Below are positions 1 through 5,675 of a DNA stretch of 5,675 bases, piece by piece; within the stretch, counting starts at the first letter, position 1, and each line of letters starts with the position of its first letter. The stretch spans positions 1 through 5,675 of the forward strand of contig PFIF01000046.1 of the NCBI GenBank assembly GCA_002782605.1, written 5' to 3'. The notes beneath the pieces are model-generated. The model was not told where the DNA came from. It did not search any database and saw nothing but the letters and a program-made list of their open reading frames with translations. Both the position numbers and the translations under genes were made by a program. The stretch comes from Deltaproteobacteria bacterium CG_4_8_14_3_um_filter_43_13. Its GTDB lineage: Bacteria; Desulfobacterota; UBA8473.

Positions 1-419
1 AAGGCATCGATGTCCGCATCCACCACCCACCTATAGCCCTGGTCAAAATATTCCTTTATACGATAGACAGCCTGTTTGACTGAGCGGCCTTTGCGGTAGC
101 CAAAGCTACAGTCTTCGAATTCCTTTTCAAGGATCGGCTCGACAAGCTGGAGCACGGCAGTCTGTGCCACCCTGTCCCTTACAGTAGGGATACAGAGCGC
201 CCTGGATTCGCCATTGCCTTTATCCACGAGGATTTTAAGGAGGGGTAAGGGCAGATAGGTCTTTTGACGAATCTCTGATCCGAGGAGCGAGAGATTTTTC
301 TTTAGATTTCGCTCAAACGCCCGTATGGTCACGCGGTCCACGCCCGCACTGCCAAGGTTTTCCTTTACACGGAGAAAGGCTGAGTTAAAAAAATTAGAGC
401 CACAGATGAGATTTAACAT
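1..419 (-). CDS. CRISPR-type reverse transcriptase, N-terminal part (probably RT-Cas1), runs off left edge
   Basis: Reading the minus strand from ATG at 419 gives 139 open codons to the window edge. The frame carries the early motifs of a group II intron-like RT: NLGSAGVD (about residues 21-28), YLPLPLLKILVDKGNGESRA (55-74), CIPTVRDRVAQTAV (76-89), EPILEKEFEDCSFGYRKGRS (94-113), and WVVDADIDA (131-139), which holds the first catalytic aspartate motif. The wording KILVDKGNGESRA and GYRWVVDADID resembles RTs fused to or adjacent to Cas1 rather than mobile-intron maturases (from memory, no search run). The palm with the FADD-type motif, and any Cas1 domain, lie outside the window. No Cas6 domain precedes the RT: only about 14 residues come before the first conserved block, and an in-frame TAA lies at 429-431. 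The ATG overlaps the end of the upstream membrane-protein gene by 7 bases, and no strong ribosome site is seen. Likely role: spacer acquisition, possibly from RNA. Confidence 0.85.
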   Translation of the reverse strand, partial: MLNLICGSNFFNSAFLRVKENLGSAGVDRVTIRAFERNLKKNLSLLGSEIRQKTYLPLPLLKILVDKGNGESRALCIPTVRDRVAQTAVLQLVEPILEKEFEDCSFGYRKGRSVKQAVYRIKEYFDQGYRWVVDADIDA

Positions 420-1444
420 GATGTGGGTTTAACTTTCGTCTCGCTCAAGTTTTTCACCCTTCCATGGATATCAACAATGATTCTCTCGATATCTCCCTTC
501 ATGTACTCATCCCAAGACAACCATCGATTTAAATCTAACATCAAACCATACATCCATGAAAATAAGTCTTCTGTCCGTCGGGAAAAGATTTTGCTTTCTT
601 TTATGTGAAGAGTACATTTCAAAGGTACAAAAACTAATATCAAATTCCTTCTATCACTAATAGTCCGCAAAGCGATATGTAATGTTTTTTTACTGCCTTC
701 CCTTAATAAAGCCCAGCCTGGAAGAATCTCTATTTTTAAAGAGGAATATCTGGATGATAGTTCAAGAAATTCACCCTTTGTTTTGCCAATGTTCGTTTCA
801 TAACTTAAGGATACCTCTGTAGGTACTATAATTTTACCTCTGATAAATTCATTTTCACTCAGCCTCTTTTGAAGGTTCTCTTTCTCAATTTTTTTTGTTT
901 TAAACTTCCATGAAAGGTGCCTGTATTCCCCATGGTACAAAGAAGCAGTGGTTAACGAATGTTCTCCATATTTTCTAATAACATCTACAATCAATGCTTG
1001 CACAAGTTTCAAAACGATATTCATGTTTTGCGGTATGTTTTCCCGCAAGCATTCGGCGACTTCTTTGTTTAATCCTGCCTTGATATGATCCTCACTGTTA
1101 ATGATTTTGGAATATATTCTGTCTGCAACTTCGGAAGGGGCATATCCTTTGATCTTTTCGAAGTACTTATCATCATCACCCTCTTTCAGTGGTAATAGAA
1201 GTCTAAATTCCAAGGTTTCCGAAATCCTTCTGTTTAGGATGAGAGTGAGTATTATAAGTATTGCGGATATCAACAGTAGCAATTCTGATAATTGAATGTC
1301 CTTTCTGTCTTTTATAAAATCAAATAGAATCCCTCCTGTCACGTTTAATAAAATACCCAAAATAATCGCGACAAGGATGATCTCAATGATACTTTTTCTT
1401 CTCTTTTTTATCTCGTTGAGAACAGAGTGCCCACTGACGTCCAT
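413..1444 (-). CDS. Unrecognised two-helix membrane protein in the cas operon
   Basis: A 343-residue protein of no family I recognise. The N-terminus has a basic KKRRK (13-17), then two hydrophobic segments at about 19-40 and 53-71, separated by a short charged stretch (FIKDRKDIQLSE) and followed by NRR. By the positive-inside rule this is a hairpin with both ends in the cytoplasm. That leaves a soluble cytoplasmic domain of about 270 residues, partly helical and rich in Lys, Glu and Ile, with a Trp-containing C-terminal part (about 297-311). I see no nuclease motif, nucleotide-binding loop or CARF signature by eye. It starts 18 bases after the Cas7-like gene ends and its last codons overlap the RT start, so it is probably cotranscribed with both. 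Membrane effectors such as Csx23 and Cam1 are known in type III systems, but they respond to cyclic oligoadenylate, which this locus probably cannot make. Function is therefore open. A weak AGGT lies upstream of the start. Confidence 0.8.
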   Translation of the reverse strand: MDVSGHSVLNEIKKRRKSIIEIILVAIILGILLNVTGGILFDFIKDRKDIQLSELLLLISAILIILTLILNRRISETLEFRLLLPLKEGDDDKYFEKIKGYAPSEVADRIYSKIINSEDHIKAGLNKEVAECLRENIPQNMNIVLKLVQALIVDVIRKYGEHSLTTASLYHGEYRHLSWKFKTKKIEKENLQKRLSENEFIRGKIIVPTEVSLSYETNIGKTKGEFLELSSRYSSLKIEILPGWALLREGSKKTLHIALRTISDRRNLILVFVPLKCTLHIKESKIFSRRTEDLFSWMYGLMLDLNRWLSWDEYMKGDIERIIVDIHGRVKNLSETKVKPTSC

Positions 1445-1462
1445 GTTTAGATACCTATGGTT

Positions 1463-2272
1463 CTACGAGCTAAACGAAACCGTGATTTCTACCCTGCCAC
1501 AGCCCTTAGATTTATATCCGCCCAAAAGCTGTATTGCCTCAAGCCGCTCTTTGATGAGATCTTTCTTGATTCTTGCTACAATCCATGATGGATCATCAAG
1601 CCATCTGTCTAGTCTATTATACTTGAGTTTTACCCTTTTCTTCCCAAACTCCCATCCATTCAACTCATCTTTAGTAAGAATTTCTAACTTTCCTTCAAAT
1701 TTAATTCCAGGATTTACAACATACCATCCCCTATTACTTCCTTTGGCTGCCCCTCCTTTTGCACGGTCTTCTCGGATGGAATAGAGAAGTGTATCAATCT
1801 CTTGCTGTCCTTTAGAAGGTAACAAAAAAGGAACCCGTACAAACCCGTGTAATGTCTGCGCACCTAACAAATAACAAGCAGGACAAATATAATCGCTTTT
1901 CACATCATAATTACACGGGTTAGAAAAAAACTTGGTTTTTCCTTCTCTGCTAACCGATTTATTTATCCTATATTTATCAAACAGAATCTGTTCGTCTTCT
2001 GTTAAGCTTTGAGATGGAATGCAAGGCTTCAGGCCCTTCGCTTCTCCTTTTTCTAACAAATTATTGTCCACAAGATATTCAATCAAATACCTCTCAATTT
2101 GAGCCCTCCATGCACCCTTCAAACTGGTGGAGGGGATAGCTGGTATGTCCCCATTTAAAAGAACTATAGGATTGTGTACATCAGACAATATGTGTGATGT
2201 TCCTCCGATATGTAAAGGCTCTATTGTGGTTAGCTCAATTTTTATCTCTTCCCATTTTTGTTTCATCTTCAT
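1463..2272 (-). CDS. Cas7-like RAMP protein (Csm3/Cmr4-like backbone subunit)
   Basis: A 269-residue RAMP protein, close to the usual length of Csm3-like Cas7, the subunit that lines the crRNA. Visible signatures in order: IEPLHIGG (17-24), a DVHNPIVLL segment (31-39), IPAIPSTSLKGAWR (43-56, the IPGSSLKG block), a CPACYLLGAQT segment with Cys130 and Cys133 (the CxxCxLFG block), and the C-terminal glycine loop LLGGYKSKGCGRVEI (249-263). Aligned on Asn-Pro, His33 falls where Csm3 and Cmr4 carry the aspartate that cuts target RNA. Asp31 is two residues away, so loss of slicing is inferred, not shown. Its ATG overlaps the stop of the Cas5-like gene (ATGA) behind a run of G at 2274-2279 that can act as ribosome site. 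It is the only Cas7 in view, whereas known III-A to III-D complexes usually encode several. Confidence 0.88.
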   Translation of the reverse strand: MKMKQKWEEIKIELTTIEPLHIGGTSHILSDVHNPIVLLNGDIPAIPSTSLKGAWRAQIERYLIEYLVDNNLLEKGEAKGLKPCIPSQSLTEDEQILFDKYRINKSVSREGKTKFFSNPCNYDVKSDYICPACYLLGAQTLHGFVRVPFLLPSKGQQEIDTLLYSIREDRAKGGAAKGSNRGWYVVNPGIKFEGKLEILTKDELNGWEFGKKRVKLKYNRLDRWLDDPSWIVARIKKDLIKERLEAIQLLGGYKSKGCGRVEITVSFSS

Positions 2273-2279
2273 TCCCCCC
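2269..2279 (-). promoter_or_regulatory. ATGA overlap and G-run ribosome site coupling Cas5-like to Cas7-like gene
   Basis: GGGGGG (2274-2279), inside the last Cas5-like codons, lies immediately before the Cas7-like ATG, which overlaps the Cas5-like TGA. A second ATG two codons later (2266) is a less favoured alternative start. Confidence 0.65.
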
Positions 2280-3195
2280 TTTCATTTTTAATTTGAATAG
2301 TAGCAATGGATTTTAATTTTTTTAAAAAGAACCCTTTTACGCATCTGGGAATATTAAGTCCATCTACTTTTTCTACGTACTCATAGAGTTTATGGACCGC
2401 AGGCGCATTTCTTTCATTCTTTGAGCTTAGTTCTTTAAGTTGAAGCACCACAAGCCCCTTCCCACCCTCTTCCATCAATGTGCCAATATCATTTATCACG
2501 CCACTTGACAGAACAGACCCCTCCTTTAAGTAAGACCGCAAATCATTATCTGATTCAGCTTGCCTCACTATCTCTTCCAGTCCTTTATAATCCGCCATAT
2601 GTGTCCCTCCCTCTAACAAAAATCTCGGGGCTTTAACTTTCGAGCCCTCAAAATATGCCAGTACATATCTCCCTGTCTCCTCATTATCCCGTAAAAAAAG
2701 ATACCCCAATTTCTCCTTCAACACGTTTATATTGAATACACCTGCTACTTCTTTGGGAATACGGGTACTTAATATGCCTTCTTGAACATCTTCTATAGAC
2801 AACTGAGACTGTTGTTTATTATTCAAAATGCATTGCCCAAAGCCTTTCATTCTTAATCCACCAATATGCAAAGACATCTCTTCCGGAAGATCACCATATA
2901 GATTATCTTCATCAAGAATATATGCATACCCTTTTACGCCTTCAAGATACATGATCTTTATTGGCAGCCTCACCACTTCAGTGTTTCTACATTTAGGCCC
3001 CATCGTGATATATGATATGTTATCAATGGAATCTATGACACCCACGGCATGTGCAGAAATTCCTAATGCATCGTATATGGCTCCTTTTAACCTCGTGTAC
3101 CCGATTATATTTGTTGACGGTTTATAGACGCCACCCTTAACGCGCTCACCCAGGCATATTCGTTCTGCACTCAATCTGTACTCGATAATTCTCAT
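2269..3195 (-). CDS. Cas5-like RAMP protein (Csm4/Cmr3/Csx10-type)
   Basis: A 308-residue protein read as the Cas5-type subunit that would cap the 5' handle of the crRNA. The N-terminal RAMP fold is suggested by a first strand EYRLSAERICLG (5-16), then IIGYTRLKGAIYDALG (30-45) in the place of the IPGSSLKG-like block, and a clear glycine-rich loop LHIGGLRMKGFG (109-120). The C-terminal half has a YLFLRDNEETGRYVLAYF stretch (165-182) and further mixed segments, as in two-part Cas5 proteins of type III. It overlaps the upstream Cas10-like gene and the downstream Cas7-like gene by ATGA at each end. Position between the large subunit and Cas7, plus the single glycine loop in the middle, favour Cas5 over a second Cas7, but the exact subfamily cannot be fixed by eye. 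Confidence 0.75.
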   Translation of the reverse strand: MRIIEYRLSAERICLGERVKGGVYKPSTNIIGYTRLKGAIYDALGISAHAVGVIDSIDNISYITMGPKCRNTEVVRLPIKIMYLEGVKGYAYILDEDNLYGDLPEEMSLHIGGLRMKGFGQCILNNKQQSQLSIEDVQEGILSTRIPKEVAGVFNINVLKEKLGYLFLRDNEETGRYVLAYFEGSKVKAPRFLLEGGTHMADYKGLEEIVRQAESDNDLRSYLKEGSVLSSGVINDIGTLMEEGGKGLVVLQLKELSSKNERNAPAVHKLYEYVEKVDGLNIPRCVKGFFLKKLKSIATIQIKNERGE

Positions 3196-3206
3196 TTCCC
3201 TTCCCC
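3192..3206 (-). promoter_or_regulatory. ATGA overlap and ribosome site coupling Cas10-like to Cas5-like gene
   Basis: The last codons of the Cas10-like gene supply GGGGAAGGG (3198-3206), a purine-rich ribosome site just upstream of the Cas5-like ATG, and its TGA overlaps that ATG. This decides the Cas5-like start and implies coupled translation. Confidence 0.7.
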
Positions 3207-5075
3207 TAAGATCTTTTCCAGGGTTAAGAGACTCTTATAATTCAGCCCATGAGGAAGCTTTGTTATCTGTTCATACACTGCACGGAAGCCATCATCCTTG
3301 CCTTTGGTATGGAGCATTCTATCTGCAAATTCTTCTGAAAATTTAGCGAGTTCTGCAAGCTTATGTAAGGGTCTGGAGAACCTAATTCCCGAGAGATTCT
3401 TATATAACCTAAGAACACTTTCCATATTCCATATCTCTGTTTCTATAATCCCTTTACCTATAATAGCAATAAGTGCAGTGTGTCTTTTTCTGATACCTTG
3501 AAGATCATTCTTTTTGTAGTCTTCAAAAAATTTCCAGTGCTCAAAAAACGGGTATTTTATATTTGCGCATGAGATACTCAAAAAAATAGGCGATTGTCTA
3601 ATTTTTATAAATGAGGGGAAATAAGATTTGTAAAGATTGTTGTACACCTCTAATATACCCATTAGAGAATCAATGTCATCTATCTTTAAAATGAACAAGT
3701 TTTCTAATACATTGATCTTTTCTATTTTTTTTTCTCTCCCTTTTATAAAGATTTTACTGATCGATTCCTTAAAACCTTTAAGAAAAAGTTGATAATCCTC
3801 TAAAAATTCGAAAATGATGGAGAATCCAAAATCTTTAGGCTCTTTAAACTGTGTTTCTTCTAACTGCATATAAAGACCTCTTGCGAGGCAGCCTAAAAGA
3901 ACTTCTATATCAAGGCTGACTTCAATCCACGCAACTTTTTGTCGTCCTAACGTTTCATATTTTTCCCATTCAGAAATACCAGAAAAACTCCCCCCTTCTC
4001 TACGATAAGTATCACAAGTTTCACACAGATACTCGGTTGTGTCTTTCTTTGACTCTCTAGTAGCTTTTGCCTTTTGACAGAGATCACAAATTATCGCTTT
4101 CCTACTTGCCGTGTTCATGGGATCTGGTTTGATTTCGTCGTCTAAAAGAGGATAAAGCCTTTTTTCCGGCTCTAAAAAGAGCTGTGAGAGATCCTTAAGG
4201 AATCTCGATCGTGAATCGTCATCATTATAAGGCAGGCTAGTCTTTTTAAAGGTTACCTCCAGATAGAAGTTCGACGTGAGTTTCTTTCGCATCTTCTCTA
4301 AGAAATCACCTTCTTCCAAATTCGCTGGAAGAACAAATATTATGCCATTAAATAATTCATACAGAACAACCCCACCAACAATATCGATACAGTCTTTTAA
4401 TACTGATTTTGCAATTTTAAACAGGTAAGTATCTTTGATGCGAACGAAGATGGTGTCACTCTTTATTATTGAATAACAAAGGTAAACTTCTTTTTGTTTT
4501 TCAATTAGATCAATCAACTCATTTGTTTTTTCGATGCTGCTGATCTCTTTAGGAGTTTCGAAATAGGCTTCATTTTTTAGCAAAAAATCATACCAATTCT
4601 TAACCAATTCAGAATGAGTATAAAGAGAAGCAAATGGACATCGCCCCATGTCTTCGGGCCTGTCTCTAAATATTTGTTCGTTTTCTTTAAAATAAGAAGA
4701 AAAATCTGCCGTTGAATTTATCTTTTCTAAAAGCGACTTATCTTTCCATTCTTTGTTCTCGTAGGGGATTATGTTTGGATTCCAAATTTTATAAACAGAT
4801 TTTGATTTAATCTTTCCCTCTAGCCTTCTTGAAATTATTGAAGCGAGAATATCAGCGTAATGCAGATAGAATAGCTCTTTGGGAATTGGGTAAACATTAC
4901 AATCAGCGTGATGTTTCCCGCCTGTTTTGGTCACGCAATGATGGCACAACGCTGTCCATAAATCTGGTTTGTTTATAGCATCAGATAGATGTTCTTTATG
5001 CTTATGAGGACATGCATGTCCAGATGTTGCTAGCTTTAAAAGGTCATGTAATTCTACAAGAATTTCTTTGCTCAT
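3192..5075 (-). CDS. cas10: Cas10-like large subunit with HD-type motifs and a degenerate GGDD (KIDD)
   Basis: A 627-residue Cas10-family protein, shorter than typical Csm1, Cmr2 or Csx11. Order of parts: an HD-type N-terminus with LHDLLKLA (His10-Asp11), His45-His46 and HYADILAS (Asp75), the normal spacing style of a Cas10 HD domain. A first palm-like region follows at about 198-280, including VGGVVLYE and GIIFVLPA (233-251). A zinc finger has Cys330, Cys333, Cys351 and Cys354. A second palm at about 380-510 begins VAWIEVSLDIE, has FILKIDDIDSL (461-471) where GGDD should lie, and continues with PIFLSIS and KYPFFEHW. A helical C-terminal domain completes it. KIDD instead of GGDD and Ser387 where the first palm Asp is expected suggest no oligoadenylate synthesis. 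HD activity on DNA remains possible. It starts 25 bases after the cas6 remnant, behind a weak GGATGA, and overlaps the Cas5-like gene. Csx11 of III-C also has a degraded cyclase, but kinship is not established. Confidence 0.85.
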   Translation of the reverse strand: MSKEILVELHDLLKLATSGHACPHKHKEHLSDAINKPDLWTALCHHCVTKTGGKHHADCNVYPIPKELFYLHYADILASIISRRLEGKIKSKSVYKIWNPNIIPYENKEWKDKSLLEKINSTADFSSYFKENEQIFRDRPEDMGRCPFASLYTHSELVKNWYDFLLKNEAYFETPKEISSIEKTNELIDLIEKQKEVYLCYSIIKSDTIFVRIKDTYLFKIAKSVLKDCIDIVGGVVLYELFNGIIFVLPANLEEGDFLEKMRKKLTSNFYLEVTFKKTSLPYNDDDSRSRFLKDLSQLFLEPEKRLYPLLDDEIKPDPMNTASRKAIICDLCQKAKATRESKKDTTEYLCETCDTYRREGGSFSGISEWEKYETLGRQKVAWIEVSLDIEVLLGCLARGLYMQLEETQFKEPKDFGFSIIFEFLEDYQLFLKGFKESISKIFIKGREKKIEKINVLENLFILKIDDIDSLMGILEVYNNLYKSYFPSFIKIRQSPIFLSISCANIKYPFFEHWKFFEDYKKNDLQGIRKRHTALIAIIGKGIIETEIWNMESVLRLYKNLSGIRFSRPLHKLAELAKFSEEFADRMLHTKGKDDGFRAVYEQITKLPHGLNYKSLLTLEKILGEGK

Positions 5076-5100
5076 TTATTCATCCGACTAATAGTTTGTT

Positions 5101-5229
5101 TTAAAAGACAAGGCTCTTTTCCCCTAAGTTGAATTTTCCCAGCCCAAACCCCGTCCCTTTGTCCGCATCCATAACCTCGCCTGCCTTGATCAGACGGAGG
5201 AAGGTGGCCGTGTTGCCGTTCCTCACCAT
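5101..5229 (-). pseudogene. Remnant of a second cas6 (C-terminal tail only)
   Basis: The last about 40 codons of a Cas6-family gene. From residue NGNTATF onward it aligns without gaps over 32 residues to the C-terminus of the cas6 at the right edge (15 identical), including the glycine loop GTGFGLGKF. Upstream of that point the frame is only the shadow of the PIN gene, so the rest of this cas6 is missing. An ATG at 5229-5227, overlapping the PIN stop, could still give a 42-residue peptide, but a Cas6 needs two ferredoxin-like domains of about 200-250 residues, so no processing activity is expected. The HVGK seen in the intact copy is DADK here. The low identity says these are old paralogues, not a recent duplication. 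Confidence 0.75.
5125..5220 (-). repeat. Copy B of duplicated cas6 C-terminal segment
   Basis: Partner of 5527-5622, in the same orientation with the PIN remnant between them. The encoded segments share 15 of 32 residues. Direct repeats of this kind could have recombined, but they are diverged enough that they more likely reflect two paralogous cas6 genes. Confidence 0.7.
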
Positions 5230-5437
5230 TTTTCTGGCAAGCCTTCCATAAGGTTTAGTGAGACCCCGCAATTTTCGATGCATCGGTGGGCCTTTCTGTC
5301 GAAGGTCAGCCACAGGCCGCCGATCTCTTTTGCGAGGGCCGCGTAGCAGGCATCGTATCCGGTCAACCCTTTTTCCACATAGAAGGAAGCCTGGCGAACC
5401 AGCGTACAGCGACGGAGGAATCGATCACCCAAATCAT
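5223..5437 (-). pseudogene. PIN-domain (VapC-like) gene, internally deleted and frameshifted
   Basis: Two pieces of one PIN ribonuclease gene in different frames. The start, ATG at 5437, reads MIWVIDSSVAVRWF, the first PIN strand with its catalytic aspartate (Asp6). This frame then meets TGA at 5365-5363 after 24 codons. From about 5396 another frame gives the C-terminal half, with TGYDACYAALA and WLTFDRKAH, which carry the later catalytic aspartates, ending at TGA 5225-5223 after LPEKW. PIN proteins are about 130-140 residues. The two pieces sum to about 70, so around 60-70 codons, including the middle acidic residue, are lost in a deletion that is not a multiple of three. The start overlaps the cas6 stop as ATGA, so it was once translationally coupled to cas6. 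A downstream reading from ATG 5444 also covers the C-terminal half, but its first codons are out-of-frame sequence. Confidence 0.8.
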
Positions 5438-5675
5438 TCTTCATAGCCCCGCAACTCGCGAAGAATCACCACGCTGTCCTTGTCGCCAATCCTGTCAGAC
5501 CGCAACGGGTATCCGGATTGAAGCCGTATCTCATACCTCCCCAACCCAAAGCTCGTGCTCTTGCCCACATGCAGAACCTCTCCCGCCCTGATCAGGGGAA
5601 AGAAAGGCGCCACATCGCCATCAAAGGTGATCTCACCTATAAACCCGCCCATACCTATTTTCGTTTCCTGCCGCG
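5434..5675 (-). CDS. cas6: Cas6 pre-crRNA endoribonuclease, C-terminal part, 5' end off right edge
   Basis: The frame is open from the right edge to TGA at 5436-5434, 79 visible codons. It begins RQETKIGMGGFIGEITF, so the methionine inside it (5652) is internal and the true start lies outside the window. The sequence then has FFPLIRAGEVLHVGKSTSFG and LGRYEI, the conserved C-terminal glycine-rich loop of Cas6, the enzyme that cuts CRISPR repeat RNA. A short polar tail (about 30 residues) follows. Catalytic residues of the N-terminal half are not visible. The stop overlaps the start of the decayed PIN gene. It is GC-rich like the RT and unlike the genes between. As the first gene of the visible operon it probably supplies crRNA for the downstream complex, though no array is seen to confirm which repeat it cuts. 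Confidence 0.88.
   Translation of the reverse strand, partial: RQETKIGMGGFIGEITFDGDVAPFFPLIRAGEVLHVGKSTSFGLGRYEIRLQSGYPLRSDRIGDKDSVVILRELRGYEE
5527..5622 (-). repeat. Copy A of duplicated cas6 C-terminal segment
   Basis: This 96-base stretch of the intact cas6 tail aligns without gaps to 5125-5220. The best conserved part is at 5575-5595 (plus strand), 18 of 21 bases identical to 5173-5193. Confidence 0.7.

Larger units (their letters stand above)
400..5090. other. AT-rich cassette holding the interference genes
   Basis: Between roughly these points the sequence is markedly poorer in G+C than both flanks (15/60 at 3721-3780 against 35/60 at 121-180 and 38/60 at 5281-5340). Borders are approximate and fall near the RT start and the 25-base gap before the Cas10-like gene. 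No terminal inverted repeats, target duplication or recombinase gene were found, so the block is inferred to be a horizontally acquired module, not a defined mobile element. Confidence 0.55.

Noticed and set aside
387..393. A7 run near the RT start as a programmed frameshift site
   Set aside because: The RT frame is continuous through it and no alternative product is evident. It is noted only as a possible sequencing-error site.
1296..1784. 162-codon plus-strand reading frame
   Set aside because: It runs antisense across the end of the Cas7-like gene and the start of the membrane-protein gene, both well supported. It has no recognisable domain and is low-complexity Ser/Pro/Leu.
2828..3127. 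99-codon plus-strand reading frame
   Set aside because: Antisense shadow of the Cas5-like gene, with no ribosome site or family resemblance.
5230..5313. N-terminal 28 codons of the longest frame ending at 5101
   Set aside because: This part is the PIN coding sequence read out of frame. Only the portion after about 5220 resembles Cas6.
5438..5444. ATG at 5444 as start of the PIN-like protein
   Set aside because: It lies inside cas6, and its first about 16 codons are an out-of-frame reading of the true PIN N-terminus that starts at 5437.
5258..5591. Overlapping plus-strand reading frames over the right flank
   Set aside because: They are open because the GC-rich minus-strand cas6 and PIN sequences lack plus-strand stops. 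The proteins are Arg/Ser/Pro-rich and unrecognisable.
1..5675. CRISPR array or retron-type RNA
   Set aside because: No regularly spaced repeats were seen, and no intergenic gap exceeds 25 bases, leaving no room for an array or a structured RNA gene.

Overview
The window is a fragment of a bacterial CRISPR-Cas locus of type III character. Every supported gene lies on the minus strand, so transcription runs from high to low coordinates. In that order the genes are: cas6 (5' end off the right edge), a decayed PIN-domain gene, a 42-codon remnant of a second cas6, a Cas10-like large subunit, a Cas5-like RAMP, a Cas7-like RAMP, a two-helix membrane protein, and the N-terminus of a CRISPR-type reverse transcriptase running off the left edge. 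Genes abut or overlap, three of them through ATGA stop/start overlaps. The longest gap is 25 bases, so this reads as one operon. There is no CRISPR array, tRNA, rRNA, promoter or terminator that I can support.

Base composition splits the window into three. The right flank (about 5100-5675) and the left flank (about 1-390) are GC-rich. The middle, about 400-5090, is AT-rich. Three 60-base lines counted by hand give 38/60 G+C at 5281-5340, 35/60 at 121-180 and 15/60 at 3721-3780. The interference genes and the membrane protein therefore look like a cassette of different origin set between a cas6 side and an RT (probably RT-Cas1) side. The scarred junk next to the right border (internally deleted PIN gene, duplicated cas6 tail) fits past recombination there.

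By analogy with known systems, Cas6 would process the array transcript, and Cas10-like, Cas5-like and Cas7-like proteins would form the crRNA-guided complex. The RT, normally joined to Cas1 in this clade, would serve spacer acquisition, possibly from RNA. The complex is unusual. The Cas10-like protein keeps an HD-type motif set but has KIDD where GGDD is expected, so cyclic oligoadenylate synthesis is unlikely. The Cas7-like protein appears to have His where the target-RNA-cleaving Asp normally sits. Only one Cas7 and no small subunit are visible. An unrecognised membrane protein sits in the same operon and could be the effector or an ancillary component.

The organism is a bacterium of moderate GC. 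The RT, Cas6 and PIN style would suit anaerobic Desulfobacterota, Nitrospirota or similar lineages, but this is a guess.
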